DNA of 64,000 bases from a bacterium (GTDB lineage Bacteria > Planctomycetota > Planctomycetia > Isosphaerales > Isosphaeraceae). The DNA is taken from NCBI GenBank assembly GCA_016125085.1, contig WGMM01000018.1, positions 62,001 through 126,000 of the forward strand, in the 5' to 3' direction. Numbering within the stretch: the first letter of the stretch is position 1; each line of letters starts with the position of its first letter. This document shows, piece after piece, positions 36,814 to 46,600 of the stretch. The notes beneath the pieces were generated by a model, which did not search any database, had not been told where the DNA came from, and saw nothing but the letters and a program-made list of their open reading frames with translations. A program made the position numbers and the translations under genes.

Positions 36814-36898
36814 GCCGGAGTGGCGGAACTGGCAGACGCGCCAGCTTGAGGGGCTGGTGGGATTTTTTCTCGTGCAGGTTCAAATCCTGTCTCCGGCA
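36814..36898 (+). tRNA. tRNA-Leu (anticodon GAG)
   Basis: Class II tRNA of 85 bases. The acceptor arms GCCGGAG and CTCCGGC pair perfectly with discriminator A. The anticodon stem CCAGC/GCTGG encloses the loop TTGAGGG, giving anticodon GAG for CUC and CUU codons. A long variable arm and a T arm with TTCAAAT follow. The 3' CCA is not encoded, so it is added after transcription. It is the only tRNA in the window and stands 38 bases before an amidohydrolase start. Confidence 0.96.
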
Positions 36899-36935
36899 TT
36901 TTTACTGGTCCTTAACTTCTGGATGGTTCAAAGCC

Positions 36936-37817
36936 GTGCGACGCCAATCCGAATGGGCACGGCTGCGTGAAAAACTGATGCCCCCGTGTCCTGTGATGGA
37001 TGTGCATGTGCATCCTTTCCCGGTGCCCGGGATCGTTGCACCCACACCTCAACAGGCGGCGGATTTCCTGATCGCCCAGGCGGACCGGGCGGGCATCACG
37101 CGCATGATCCTCATGAACCTCGGCCGAACCTGGTCGAACACCCCTTCCCCTGAAGCCTGCAGCCAGGCCAACGACCAGGGCATCGAAGTCGCACGGCTCG
37201 CTCCGGATCGTTTCGTGCCATTCGCTTACGTCAATCCGGCATTCCCTGACGAAGCCATCGCTGAACTCGATCGTACCGTCGGCCTGGGGTTGGCCTTCGG
37301 CGTGAAGCTTTGGGTCGCCGTCCGTGCGAGCGACGAACGAGTCATCCGCGTCGTCCGTCATGCCGCCAGGCTCGGCGTGCCAGTGCTCCAGCATGCATGG
37401 ATCAAGGCGGAAGGCAACCTTCCTGGCGAATCGACTCCGGCCGATGTCGCCGTGCTTGCCAGGGCCGTCCCTGAAGCCAAAATCATCATGGGGCATCTCG
37501 GGGGCGGCGGTCTCAGAGGCATCGAATTCGTTCGCTCCACGCCGAACGTGTTCGTCGAGACCGGCGGCAGCGATCCGGAAGCCGGGATCGTCGAAGCGGC
37601 CGTGGCCCGGCTCGGCAGCAGGCGAGTGATCTTCGGCTCCGACGCCAATGGCCGCAACATGGCCGTTCAGCTCGGAAAAGTTCTGGGGGCCGGAATTTCG
37701 GATATTGCGAAGAAGCGCATCCTCTGGAACAACCTCATCGGAATTCTGCCTGCCTCAGCCGGAATCCCTGTTCCAGCGGATGACGGTCGTGCGCCAGAAG
37801 ATAAGGCAAAATCATGA
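36936..37817 (+). CDS. amidohydrolase family 2 (ACMSD-like) metal-dependent hydrolase
   Basis: TIM-barrel hydrolase of about 293 residues. The metal-binding DVHVH opens the domain (VMDVHVHPFPVPG), with further His ligands plausible in LQHAW and IIMGHLGGGGLRG and the C-terminal Asp in VIFGSDANGRN. This set fits the ACMSD/OMCHD-like branch, whose members act on C-C or C-N bonds of small acids. The open frame begins inside the tRNA, so the start must be later: a GTG at 36936 has GGATGG upstream, and an ATG at 36978 is possible but would have no ribosome site. The next gene, a weaker relative, overlaps it by four bases (ATGA). Confidence 0.85.
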   Translation: MRRQSEWARLREKLMPPCPVMDVHVHPFPVPGIVAPTPQQAADFLIAQADRAGITRMILMNLGRTWSNTPSPEACSQANDQGIEVARLAPDRFVPFAYVNPAFPDEAIAELDRTVGLGLAFGVKLWVAVRASDERVIRVVRHAARLGVPVLQHAWIKAEGNLPGESTPADVAVLARAVPEAKIIMGHLGGGGLRGIEFVRSTPNVFVETGGSDPEAGIVEAAVARLGSRRVIFGSDANGRNMAVQLGKVLGAGISDIAKKRILWNNLIGILPASAGIPVPADDGRAPEDKAKS

Positions 37818-38578
37818 TTTATGATATGACAGCCTTCGTCGGCGCCTATGACCGCCGCCCTGTCGGACTGGAGGCCGAACCGCTTGCCCGACTGCTCGGT
37901 GCATGGGAGGTTGAGCGAGCCTTCGCCGGACGGATCGACACGCTTTTTTTCGAAAACGGCAACGGTGATGATCGCCCTCAGGCCCCTGCCCGGTTCGAAC
38001 GAACCACGGTCGAATTCGTTCCCGTAGTCGATCCGACTTTGCCGAATTGTCAGGATGTGCTGAATGCTCATTTCGATGCGAACGGCCGGCGCTTGCCGAT
38101 GGTGCGACTCCATCCGGCCCATCATGGCTACGAAGTCGACGATGAGGCGGTCCTTGGCCCAGTCATCGATTGGACCCATCATCACGGCGTCGTTCTGCAG
38201 GTGATCCTCGCCCTCGACGACGCCCGCCGCCGGCATCCAGCGAACGAAGTGCGGGACGTGCCTCTGGAATCGCTCGCAAAATTGGCGAAAGCTTTTCCGC
38301 AACAACGGTTTCTGGCGTCAGGCGCGGTCTTCGGCGCGGTTGCTTCTCTGGCAAAAAATAAGCCGCTTAACCTGTGGGCGGACACGGGGCGGATCGAAGC
38401 CGCCGCAGGTCTGAAGAGACTTTTCGAAGCCGGTTGGGGCGAGAGACTTGTCTTCGCATCGTTTGCGCCGATTCTGATCGTGCACTCGGCGGTGGCTCGA
38501 ATCCTGGCTGATCTGAACGATACGGATTCCTCTAAGGTACTTCGCAGCAATGCGCTGGAGCTTTTTGCCGGCGATTGA
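37814..38578 (+). CDS. amidohydrolase-like protein, degenerate
   Basis: Protein of 254 residues that appears to be a second barrel of the amidohydrolase family, encoded just after a complete one. Typical secondary-structure patterns remain (MVRLHPAHHGYEVDD, GVVLQVILALDD), but the N-terminal HxH is missing: the protein begins IYDMTAFVGAYDRRP, where the family has D-x-H-x-H. The late His/Asp motif is also not recognisable. It may be a non-catalytic partner of the upstream enzyme. The ATG overlaps the upstream stop by four bases, so the two are made together. I rate the assignment as moderate because it rests on position plus pattern. Confidence 0.7.
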   Translation: MIYDMTAFVGAYDRRPVGLEAEPLARLLGAWEVERAFAGRIDTLFFENGNGDDRPQAPARFERTTVEFVPVVDPTLPNCQDVLNAHFDANGRRLPMVRLHPAHHGYEVDDEAVLGPVIDWTHHHGVVLQVILALDDARRRHPANEVRDVPLESLAKLAKAFPQQRFLASGAVFGAVASLAKNKPLNLWADTGRIEAAAGLKRLFEAGWGERLVFASFAPILIVHSAVARILADLNDTDSSKVLRSNALELFAGD

Positions 38579-38808
38579 CCTGAGGCTGGTATTCCCTCTC
38601 GATTCGTATGTTGCGATTCATGCGTTCGGAATTTTTTTCATAACCGGGGCGGGGATTTGTGTAATTCCTTCACCGGAATCGGTCGATCCTACAATCGAAA
38701 GAGCTTCTCCCCAAATGAAAAAGTTCGTCCAGTCCGCCGAATCAGTCGGTGCCGGGACGGGCATTTCCGATCGCTAAAACGGATTCGCATCGAAACCGGG
38801 GTGAGCGT

Positions 38809-39603
38809 ATGGCGGATCGATTCCTCATGAGCCTAAGAGAGCCCGCAAGCGCTCTGACGCATGCCGTCTGGTTCTTCGCGGCCATTCCGCTCATCGCCCG
38901 CCTGCTTATGCGAACCGGGGACCGCACCAAGCAGATTTCCATCGTCATTTACGGCATCACGCTGCTGGCCTGTGCGGGGGCTTCCACGGTCTTCCACGCC
39001 GTTCAGGGCGACGAAGCGACGATCATGTGGTACAACCGGCTGGACCACATCGGCATAGGTTTGCTGATCGCAGGCACTTACACGCCGATCGCGTGCCACC
39101 TTCTGGAAGCCAGGTCCGGCACTCGCATTCTGGCCATGATCTGGCTGGCCGCAGGTGCCGCTGCAATTCTTCGACTGACGATTCATCCGATCCCCAAAAG
39201 CGCGGCCGTCGCGATTTATCTCGTGATGGGCTGGGGGGCCGCTCCGGGCTACGCCATGTTGTGGCGTCGGCTCCAGTGGAGCCAGGTCAGAATGATTGCG
39301 GAAGGCGGTCTCTGCTACACGTTAGGCGCTCTGGTTCATTGGCAGAACGTGCCGAACTTCTGGCCTGGCGTGTTCGAGGCCCATGACACGTTTCACGTGC
39401 TGGTCATGCTCGGATCGTTTCGTCACTATCAATTTATGGAATATGTCGTCGTGCCGATTCACGACGCCGAAAGCCTTGGGGCCCGAACGCGTTATGCCGT
39501 TACGGCACCGGTCGTCGAAATGCCTGTCGATGTTCCTTCGACGATCCCGAGGCCTTATTTGTGGCGGTCGATTCGCCGGCGCCGGTCCGTCCCCCGCCGC
39601 TGA
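38809..39603 (+). CDS. hemolysin III / PAQR family membrane protein
   Basis: Seven-helix membrane protein of 264 residues. The family marks are all there: REPASALTHAVWF at the start, STVFHA after the third helix, LDHIGIGLLIAGTYTPIA, and HDTFHVLVMLGSFRHYQFM in the last helix. The His residues and the early Asp/Ser form the zinc site of PAQR proteins, which are thought to act as ceramidase-like hydrolases or in membrane homeostasis. The C-terminal 50 residues are basic and Pro/Arg-rich. The ATG at 38809 follows GGGGTGA closely; the open frame extends upstream to 38749 but without family sequence. It appears to be a single-gene unit. Confidence 0.93.
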   Translation: MADRFLMSLREPASALTHAVWFFAAIPLIARLLMRTGDRTKQISIVIYGITLLACAGASTVFHAVQGDEATIMWYNRLDHIGIGLLIAGTYTPIACHLLEARSGTRILAMIWLAAGAAAILRLTIHPIPKSAAVAIYLVMGWGAAPGYAMLWRRLQWSQVRMIAEGGLCYTLGALVHWQNVPNFWPGVFEAHDTFHVLVMLGSFRHYQFMEYVVVPIHDAESLGARTRYAVTAPVVEMPVDVPSTIPRPYLWRSIRRRRSVPRR

Positions 39604-39742
39604 ATTCGGCGACATCGTTTCCGTCAGATTCCTGACCGGATAGAATGAACTCATCAGGAATTCGCGCCTGCGCATCGAATGCCTCTGCAAAGCTTGCTGA
39701 GCCTGCGCTATGCTCGGGATTTCGGCTTCGAGGAACGGCCCC

Positions 39743-42547
39743 ATGACGAATCGTTCAGAAGATCGAACGCCAATGCGCGTAAAGTCCCGCTCGAAATGGC
39801 ATTTCTGTGCCATGTTCCTTATCGTTTTTTCATTCCTGCCTCTGGCTCTGGCGCAGGATACCGCGGAAGAGAAGCTCGAAAAAGCCGAAACGCTGCGCAA
39901 AACAGGCCGGGCGGCGGAAGCCGTCGAGCTTTACGACAGTGTGATCGCTCAGGCTGATACGTGGTCCGACCCCGTCGTATTGCAGAATTCCTGGTACGGA
40001 CGGGCTTTGGCTCGTGCCGAAATCGGCGGCCGTGGCGCCGTGAAGCCGGGCCTGGAATGGATCGGGGCCCGGTTCCCTGAGAATGCCGACATTCCGGCCA
40101 CGCTGGCGGATTGGGCCTTCGACTCAGGCGATCGGGCCGAGTCAAAGAGGTTGTCGGAACTCGCCCTCAAGATCGATCCGAATCATGTGCGGGCACGCTG
40201 GGTCGCTCTCCGGCTGATGGATACGGAAGGCCGCCGGGACGAAGCCACAGCCGCAGCCGAATGGTTCATCAAACGTCGCAACGATGCCCCGGATGCGTTT
40301 TCGGCTGAAGATCTCGTCATCGCCGGTCAGGCGGCCGAAAGGTTTTACCGGGCTTCGACACAGGGCGAGCAACTTGCCGAATCATTATCCGACATCATTA
40401 CGGAACTTTACGACGCGGCGGTCGAGAAAGACCCGAACTGCTGGCAGGCTCACTGGGCCGCTGGCAAGCTGTTCCTGAGCGGATACAACGAAAAGCGGGC
40501 GATCCCCGAGCTTCAGAAGGCCCTGCGAATCAACCCCCTGGCCGCGCCGGTGATCGTCACCCTGGGCCGATCCGATTTGGAAGGCTACAAACTTGCCGCA
40601 GGCCGCCAGAGGGCCCAGCGTGCTGCGGAAATCGACCCGGAATACGCCCCGGCCCAAGTCCTTCTGGCCGACCTCAACATATCCGACGAACGCTTCGATG
40701 ATGCCCTCAAAGCCGCCGAAACGGCCGTGAAGCTTGCTCCTTCGGACGAAGACGCGCTGGCTCGCCTGGCCTCTTCCCGGCAGCTCGTGGCCGACGAGTT
40801 GGGTGTGCTCGAAGCCGAGAAACGTGTTCTGGCCCTCAACGCCCGGCCGGCGACTTTCTATTACGCTCTGGGCGAAAGGCTCGCGGACCGTCGCAAGTAT
40901 CACGTGGCAGAGCGGGCGTTCCTCAAGTCGATCGCGGCGGATGACGGACGGGCGGACGCAAAAGTCGGCCTGGGTATGCTTTATATGCAGATCGGCCGAG
41001 AGACCGAGGCTCATGCTCTGTTCGACGAAGCCTTCGATGCCGACCCTTTCAACGTGCGTGCCGACAACATGTTGAAAGTCCTTGACCACATGGCCACATA
41101 CAAGACGGTCGAATCGGACCATTTCCTGGTTCTGTATGACCCGACGCAGGATGAAGTGCTGGCCCGGGCCATGTCGGACTATCTGGAAAAGATCTATCCG
41201 AAGATGGTCGCCGATCTCGGTTTCGAGCCGGCCGGCAAGACGCGGATCGAAATCCTCAAGAATCACCAGTGGTTCAGCGGCCGCACGACGGGCCTGCCGT
41301 TTTTGCCGACAGTGGGTGCATGCACGGGGCGGGTTGTCGCTCTGGCAAGCCCGCGGAATACGAATCAGCCATACAATTGGGCCCGGGTGCTGACGCATGA
41401 ACTGGTGCACGTGATCACGCTCCAGCAGACCAATTTCAATATCCCCCACTGGTTTACCGAGGCGCTCGCCGTACAGAGCGAAGGCTTCCCCCGGCCTCAG
41501 CCCTGGAACGTGATGCTCCTGGAGCGTGTGCCGAGCCGGCAGGGTGTCCTGAACCTGGACACGATCAATCTCGGATTCATCCGCCCCAAAGAGCCTGAAG
41601 ACCGCCAGATGGCCTACTGCCAGGCCCAGCTTTACGCCGAGTACATGACGAAAACGTTCGGCCCGGATGCACTTCGCAAGATGCTCGTGTCGTATTCGCA
41701 GGGGGTGGCCACTCAGAAGGCCATCGAGACCAATTTCGGCGTTACCAGAGAGAAGTTCGAATCGGGCTATCTCACGTATCTGGACGAAGTCGTAGCGAAA
41801 ATCCGGGCCAAAAGTGCGGACGACAAAATGCCCTCAAGGTCCGAACTTCAGCGGACTCTGGCCGCCAACCCGAACGACGCAGACGCCTGGGCGACGCTTG
41901 CCTACGATCACTTCGCCCGGCGTGAGCTGAAAGAAGCCCGGTCCCCGGCTGACAAGGCCCTGCAACTCAAACCCGGGCATCCGCTGGCCAGCTACGTGAA
42001 AGCCCGGCTGCTCACGAGCATCGATGACGAGCCGGCGGCGCTTGAGCTGCTTCGTAAGGGGCTCGACGAAAAGTCGCCGAATCCACGTGTGATCGATCTG
42101 CTGGCGGAACTCGAAATGAACGCCGGCAATCTCGACCAGGCCCTGAAGCTCTACGAGCTGGCACGCAAGGACGACCCGTACAACCCGAAATGGATCGCTG
42201 GATTGACGCGTATCCACTTGCGGAAGAAAGACATACCGAAAATGCTCGAGTCGCTGGCACTGCTGGCGGCCGCGGATTCGGACGATCTTGACGTCCGGCT
42301 CGCTCTGGCGGAGCGATACCTTGGGACGGGCGATGCGGAACAGGCTCGCCGCTGGGCCGAAGACTGCCTTGTGATCGACACCTATAATGTGAAGGCATAT
42401 GAACTTCTGGCGAAATCGCTCACGAAGCTGAAGAAGTGGGCGGATGCCGTAAAGGCCTATGAAACGGCGATTTCGCTCGAGCCTGAAAACGTCGAGGAAT
42501 TGAAGAAAGCACTCGAAGAAGTCCGGAAACTCAATAAGCCGGAATGA
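39743..42547 (+). CDS. secreted TPR protein with central metallopeptidase (peptidase MA) domain
   Basis: Exported protein of 934 residues. A signal sequence (CAMFLIVFSFLPLALAQ) is followed by roughly ten TPR units, interrupted in the middle by a gluzincin-like domain with His552, Glu553 and His556 (LTHELVHVITLQQ) and then HWFTEALAVQSEG, whose Glu would be the third zinc ligand. Further TPR units make up the C-terminus. This layout matches the peptidase MA family of bacterial envelope proteins, where TPRs probably hold the substrate. The ATG at 39743 is chosen because AGGAA stands 8 bases upstream; an ATG at 39773 is possible. No operon partner is visible. Substrates are unknown. Confidence 0.88.
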   Translation: MTNRSEDRTPMRVKSRSKWHFCAMFLIVFSFLPLALAQDTAEEKLEKAETLRKTGRAAEAVELYDSVIAQADTWSDPVVLQNSWYGRALARAEIGGRGAVKPGLEWIGARFPENADIPATLADWAFDSGDRAESKRLSELALKIDPNHVRARWVALRLMDTEGRRDEATAAAEWFIKRRNDAPDAFSAEDLVIAGQAAERFYRASTQGEQLAESLSDIITELYDAAVEKDPNCWQAHWAAGKLFLSGYNEKRAIPELQKALRINPLAAPVIVTLGRSDLEGYKLAAGRQRAQRAAEIDPEYAPAQVLLADLNISDERFDDALKAAETAVKLAPSDEDALARLASSRQLVADELGVLEAEKRVLALNARPATFYYALGERLADRRKYHVAERAFLKSIAADDGRADAKVGLGMLYMQIGRETEAHALFDEAFDADPFNVRADNMLKVLDHMATYKTVESDHFLVLYDPTQDEVLARAMSDYLEKIYPKMVADLGFEPAGKTRIEILKNHQWFSGRTTGLPFLPTVGACTGRVVALASPRNTNQPYNWARVLTHELVHVITLQQTNFNIPHWFTEALAVQSEGFPRPQPWNVMLLERVPSRQGVLNLDTINLGFIRPKEPEDRQMAYCQAQLYAEYMTKTFGPDALRKMLVSYSQGVATQKAIETNFGVTREKFESGYLTYLDEVVAKIRAKSADDKMPSRSELQRTLAANPNDADAWATLAYDHFARRELKEARSPADKALQLKPGHPLASYVKARLLTSIDDEPAALELLRKGLDEKSPNPRVIDLLAELEMNAGNLDQALKLYELARKDDPYNPKWIAGLTRIHLRKKDIPKMLESLALLAAADSDDLDVRLALAERYLGTGDAEQARRWAEDCLVIDTYNVKAYELLAKSLTKLKKWADAVKAYETAISLEPENVEELKKALEEVRKLNKPE

Positions 42548-42779
42548 CGGGATCGACACGACCGGTACCGGGCGAAGAACGATTCACGTGCCAACGAGCC
42601 CGGTCTGTCGATCCGAATTGACGAAACGAATTCTCTCGACGCGAATGATTTCCAACTTTCCCGCCGGGAAATTCGATATTTCCGATCGTCATGGCAATCT
42701 TCGTATCCGCAGTCCGCATCCGCGTCACCAGGCAGAAAACCCACCCGGCGAAAGCCAGGCCATCAACTTCTCGTTTCGG

Positions 42780-42838
42780 GAAAAAAAAGACGATGGTGAC
42801 CAGCCGGCAGGGTGGGAAATGCCGGCTGGAGTCACCAT
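42780..42838 (-). terminator. minus-strand terminator-like hairpin with no minus-strand gene
   Basis: The arms 42793-42809 and 42820-42838 pair over 17 bp with a two-base bulge and a 10-base loop. On the minus strand the stem is followed four bases later by about eight Ts. No minus-strand coding region precedes it, so it may end an unrecognised RNA. Confidence 0.55.
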
Positions 42839-42934
42839 GTCAAACCAACTTATGCAAACTAGCCGCGTTCAACTCACTCGTCAATTTCGCTGTCCACAAA
42901 TAGAGACGGCAATTCACGGAATCCGTGCGAAGGA

Positions 42935-42955
42935 TTTTCGGAAAAATTCCGAAAA
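42935..42955. repeat. perfect 9-bp inverted repeat TTTTCGGAA/TTCCGAAAA
   Basis: The arms 42935-42943 and 42947-42955 are separated by AAA. The repeat sits about 135 bases before the sigma factor start and could be an operator. As a terminator it is AT-rich and lacks a T tract. Confidence 0.5.
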
Positions 42956-43089
42956 ACTTTTGCGCTTGTATGCGATCGTTCGAGATTCTTAAGATCGTAA
43001 TAGACTCGATCACTCATGCGATCGCCAGGTGGGGCGCTTTCGAAGCAGCGTCGCGTAGTATCGGGTCCTTGAACGAATGAGCCGCTACC

Positions 43090-43695
43090 ATGAGCGAATC
43101 CGTCGACGAACCGAACTTCGAGGAATTGATCGCCAAGGCACGTCAGGGCTGTACCGCGTCGAAAAATCGGTTGCTCGTCGCAAGCATGGCGAAAATCGAA
43201 TTCTGGAATCAAGACTGGTACAATTTCCTCGTCAGGAACCGGCTTTCGGCGCGAGATTTGACTCAGGAAGTGGTCCTCATCGCCGGTTACTCCTTCAGCC
43301 AGTTCCGGGGCGTGTCCCAAAACTCCTGGTATTGCTGGCTTTATACCATCCATCGACGGGTCGTCAGCGAGCTTGCCAACCGCAAGGATCTACTGCCTCT
43401 TTCCATGCCCGAAACGTCGAAAGACGGCTCTCATTCGCATTTCAACGACATCCCTTCCCGCGATCTGACGCCTGGTTCCGCCGTCGGTCTGAGGGAGGAA
43501 ACCGAACGGGTCAGAGCGATTCTGGGCCGAATCGAGCCTCTGTTCCGGGTCACGCTGCTCTACTGGATGGAGGGAATGTCGCTGGAAGAGCAGGCTGAGG
43601 CGATGAAACTCACCATATCCAAAGTTCGCACATTACGGGTGCATGCACTGCGGGAGTTCTCTTCGCAATGGAAGAATCTTCGAGAGAGCGCCTGA
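43090..43695 (+). CDS. RNA polymerase sigma-70 factor, ECF type
   Basis: Alternative sigma factor of 201 residues. The region 2 helix SARDLTQEVVLIAGYSFSQFRG with GVSQNSWYCWLYTIHRRVVSELANRK precedes a linker and region 4 (RVTLLYWMEGMSLEEQAEAMKLTISKVRTLRVHALREF), which would recognise -35 boxes. The length and layout fit the extracytoplasmic-function class. No zinc-finger anti-sigma gene is adjacent. Instead the following gene, a membrane kinase, starts inside this gene's 3' end (28-base overlap), suggesting that the kinase controls or is coupled to the factor. ECF factors linked to serine/threonine kinases are a recurring planctomycete theme. No strong Shine-Dalgarno precedes the ATG. Confidence 0.9.
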   Translation: MSESVDEPNFEELIAKARQGCTASKNRLLVASMAKIEFWNQDWYNFLVRNRLSARDLTQEVVLIAGYSFSQFRGVSQNSWYCWLYTIHRRVVSELANRKDLLPLSMPETSKDGSHSHFNDIPSRDLTPGSAVGLREETERVRAILGRIEPLFRVTLLYWMEGMSLEEQAEAMKLTISKVRTLRVHALREFSSQWKNLRESA

Positions 43696-46600
43696 ATTTA
43701 CCGTCAGAAAATCGCCCGGATCCTGAAGACGGGGAGTTCGACTCCGAATCGCCGGATTCCGGTCTTTCCGAGTCTCCGGACGATCTTGCCGAAATGATCG
43801 GCCAGAACGATCCGATCCGCCTGATGGCGAATCTCGATCATTTTCTCGAAATCTGCCGGTCGATCGAAGATACGCCCTCTTCGCTTCTGGACGACTCCCT
43901 TTTCGAAGATGCGATCGAGCCGGGCGATCCGGATCTGGCCGACGACCTGGACGATCTGCGAAAATCCCTCAGGGTCCTGAGCTATTTCGCGGCTGTATCG
44001 GAAGACGGCACCGGTAACGGAACTTTCGTTGATTCAACAGGTTTCGGCTTCGGATCGCAGGCTGACCATTCCGATGGTCCCGTGTTCGTCAAAGGCCGGT
44101 TCGTACTGCGTCATCCGATCGGGCGAGGCAGTTACGGCATCGTCTATCGGGCGTTCGACCTCGTCACTCAGCGCGAAGTCGCGCTGAAGATGCCCCGGCC
44201 CGAGCTGCGCGGGATCCGGACCGTCATGAAGCGGTTCTATCGCGAGGGGACGTCGATCGGGAAGGTTACGCATCCGGGGCTCGTCCCGCTTCTGGACATG
44301 GGCCAGGACGACGGCACGCCTTACCTCGTTACCCGGCTCGTCAATGGCCCGAATCTCGAACAATGGCTCGATCAGTCCAACCACCAGCTGCCGATCCATG
44401 TCGCCGCACGCTGGGGCGAACAGCTTGCCGAAGCCGTCGACCACTTGCACAAGAAGTCAATCGTGCATGGCGACATCAAGCCTTCGAACATTCTGCTCGA
44501 ACACCCGTACGAGGAAGAAATCCTCGAATTGCAGCCCGACCTTCTGGCGATTCGGGTCACGGATTTCGGCAATGCCTCGATCGTTCGGACGGCATCGCCC
44601 GATGCGCCTGAGAAAGTTCAGGGAACGCTTTGCTACATGGCACCGGAGCAACTCTCTCCGGAATTCCGAACCGACGTCAGGTCCGATATTTACGCGATTT
44701 GTGCCGTCATTTACGAAATGATCGCCGGCAGGCCCGTTTTCGAAACCTCAGAGACCCGAAGTTTCGAAATGGCCATTCGCGACGAGCAGCCGGTACCTCT
44801 GCGTAAGCTCAGGTCCGATACTCCTTATGCCCTTCAGGCGATCGTCATGAAAGGGCTTTCGAAAAATCCCGAGGACCGTTATCGAAGCGCTGGCGAACTG
44901 CAACGGGACCTCAACGCCAGCCGGAATCTCCGAACGCCGGAAGTTCTGCGCAATCACAAGATTCGGCAGTTGGCCATGTGGCTGCGCCGTAACCATGTCG
45001 TCGCATCGGTCATGACCGCGTCGATCGTCGTCATTGCGGCTCTCGCCCTGGCCCGTTCTTACGAAAACCGGGTTCAGAAGCGTCTGTCCCTGCGCCGCGA
45101 AGCCATGGCCTGGTGGTCCAGTTACGTGGATGAGATCGACGTGGCCAAGCGTTATCTGCGTATGAACTCGCCCAGGCAGGCCCGTGCGATCCTCACCGGC
45201 CTGAGCAAATGGCCAGACGATCTGCATCGGACCGATGACCCGCGCGAGTTCTCCTGGCACTACCTGAATCAGATCAACAGGGACCGGTCCCGGAAGATCG
45301 CAGGCATTCCGGATAAGATATATCATCTATGCCTCGCCTTCGACCCCGCCGAAACGCGGATCTACGCCGGCGGTTCGGACGGCTTCCTCCGCATCGTGGA
45401 CCTCGATTCGGAAAAAGTCGTCTCGGAACGCAAGATTCAGGAAGGGCCGATTCAATCCCTCGCACTTTCCGGCGATGGGCTTCGACTCGCTGTGTCCGAC
45501 CCTACCGGCGTAATCCGAATCTTCGATACGACGACTTACGAAACCCTCGACGAACTTACGCATCATAAAGAAGAGGTTACGGGACTCGCGTTCGCGCTGG
45601 ATTCGACCCTCCTCGTATCCGTGTCGATCGATGGCTATCTCGGAACTTACGAATTGAAAAGCCGCTCCCTGCGGTTTTTCGTTTCGGGTCTGCCATCTCA
45701 GGACACTGAGCCCCGGTTCGCGAAGTTGGGTTTGACGATTCTGCCGGACGGCAATCGAGTCGCGGTGGCACAATCCAACACCCGAATCCGAATTTTCGAC
45801 CTCACGACCGGCGAAGTGCTGAAAGGCATGCCTGGCCATTTCGGTGAGGTGCATCAGATCGCCACGACGACTGACGGCAAATGGATCGTCTCGACCGGCA
45901 GCGACCTGACCCTGGCATTCTGGGACGCACGTACTTTGACCCTCAGAAATCAGGTGACTGTCGGGGCGAAGTTCGGTTACGTGAAGCCTCCGATCGGCAA
46001 AGTCACGAAAGTGCGGAAAGTCCGTTCCCTGACATCGATCACCGATTCCGACGGACAGTCGCTGGTTGCCGTCGATACCGCCGAACACAATATCAAGATC
46101 TACGAAATTCCGACCGGAATCGAATTGGGACAATTGCCGGGGAATTATGCTTCCGTGATTGCGATGACCTGGCTGCCGAAGCATAGAAAGCTCATCGCGG
46201 CGACCAGCGATTACGTGATGCGTGTGTGGGATGCCCCCTTCCTCGAACAATCCATTCACTCCGATTCGTTCGAACTCGGTCGAGGCTCCGATGGCGTGGA
46301 AAAAGCCTATTTCATCGACGTCGATCATGAGGGTGAGGACAGCTGGGAAGGCGGCCAGGAAATTCAGTGCGTACGCTATGACCCGACAGATTTCCGGATC
46401 GAAAGGACCGCATCCGCCGCGAAAGGAAAATTCTGGGCTTCGACGGCCAAGAGGATCGATCCCCAGAACTCCAGGGTGGAGGTCGAAATCCGTTTCGCGA
46501 ACGCCATCGACGCCACGCGGCACCCCTCTCAAAATATCGAATGGAAGTTGGTCGAATCGCATGAAGTCACCAGCCGCCGCGCGGCTCCCTCGATCGATGG

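Larger units (their letters stand above)
42548..43089. other. long intergenic region rich in palindromes
   Basis: About 540 bases between the TPR metallopeptidase gene and the sigma factor gene. It holds at least four inverted repeats: TTTCCCG-C-CGGGAAA (42657-42671), a 17-bp hairpin (separate entry), CACGG-AAT-CCGTG (42914-42926) and TTTTCGGAA-AAA-TTCCGAAAA (42935-42955). No credible gene is present although one frame is open over 42588-42992. Confidence 0.7.

Noticed and set aside
36846..36935. Upstream extension of the amidohydrolase into the tRNA
   Set aside because: The tRNA-Leu fold is perfect; coding sequence overlapping it is not credible.
42588..42992. 134-residue frame in the long gap before the sigma factor
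   Set aside because: It contains strong palindromes, has no ribosome site and shows no domain; treated as non-coding.
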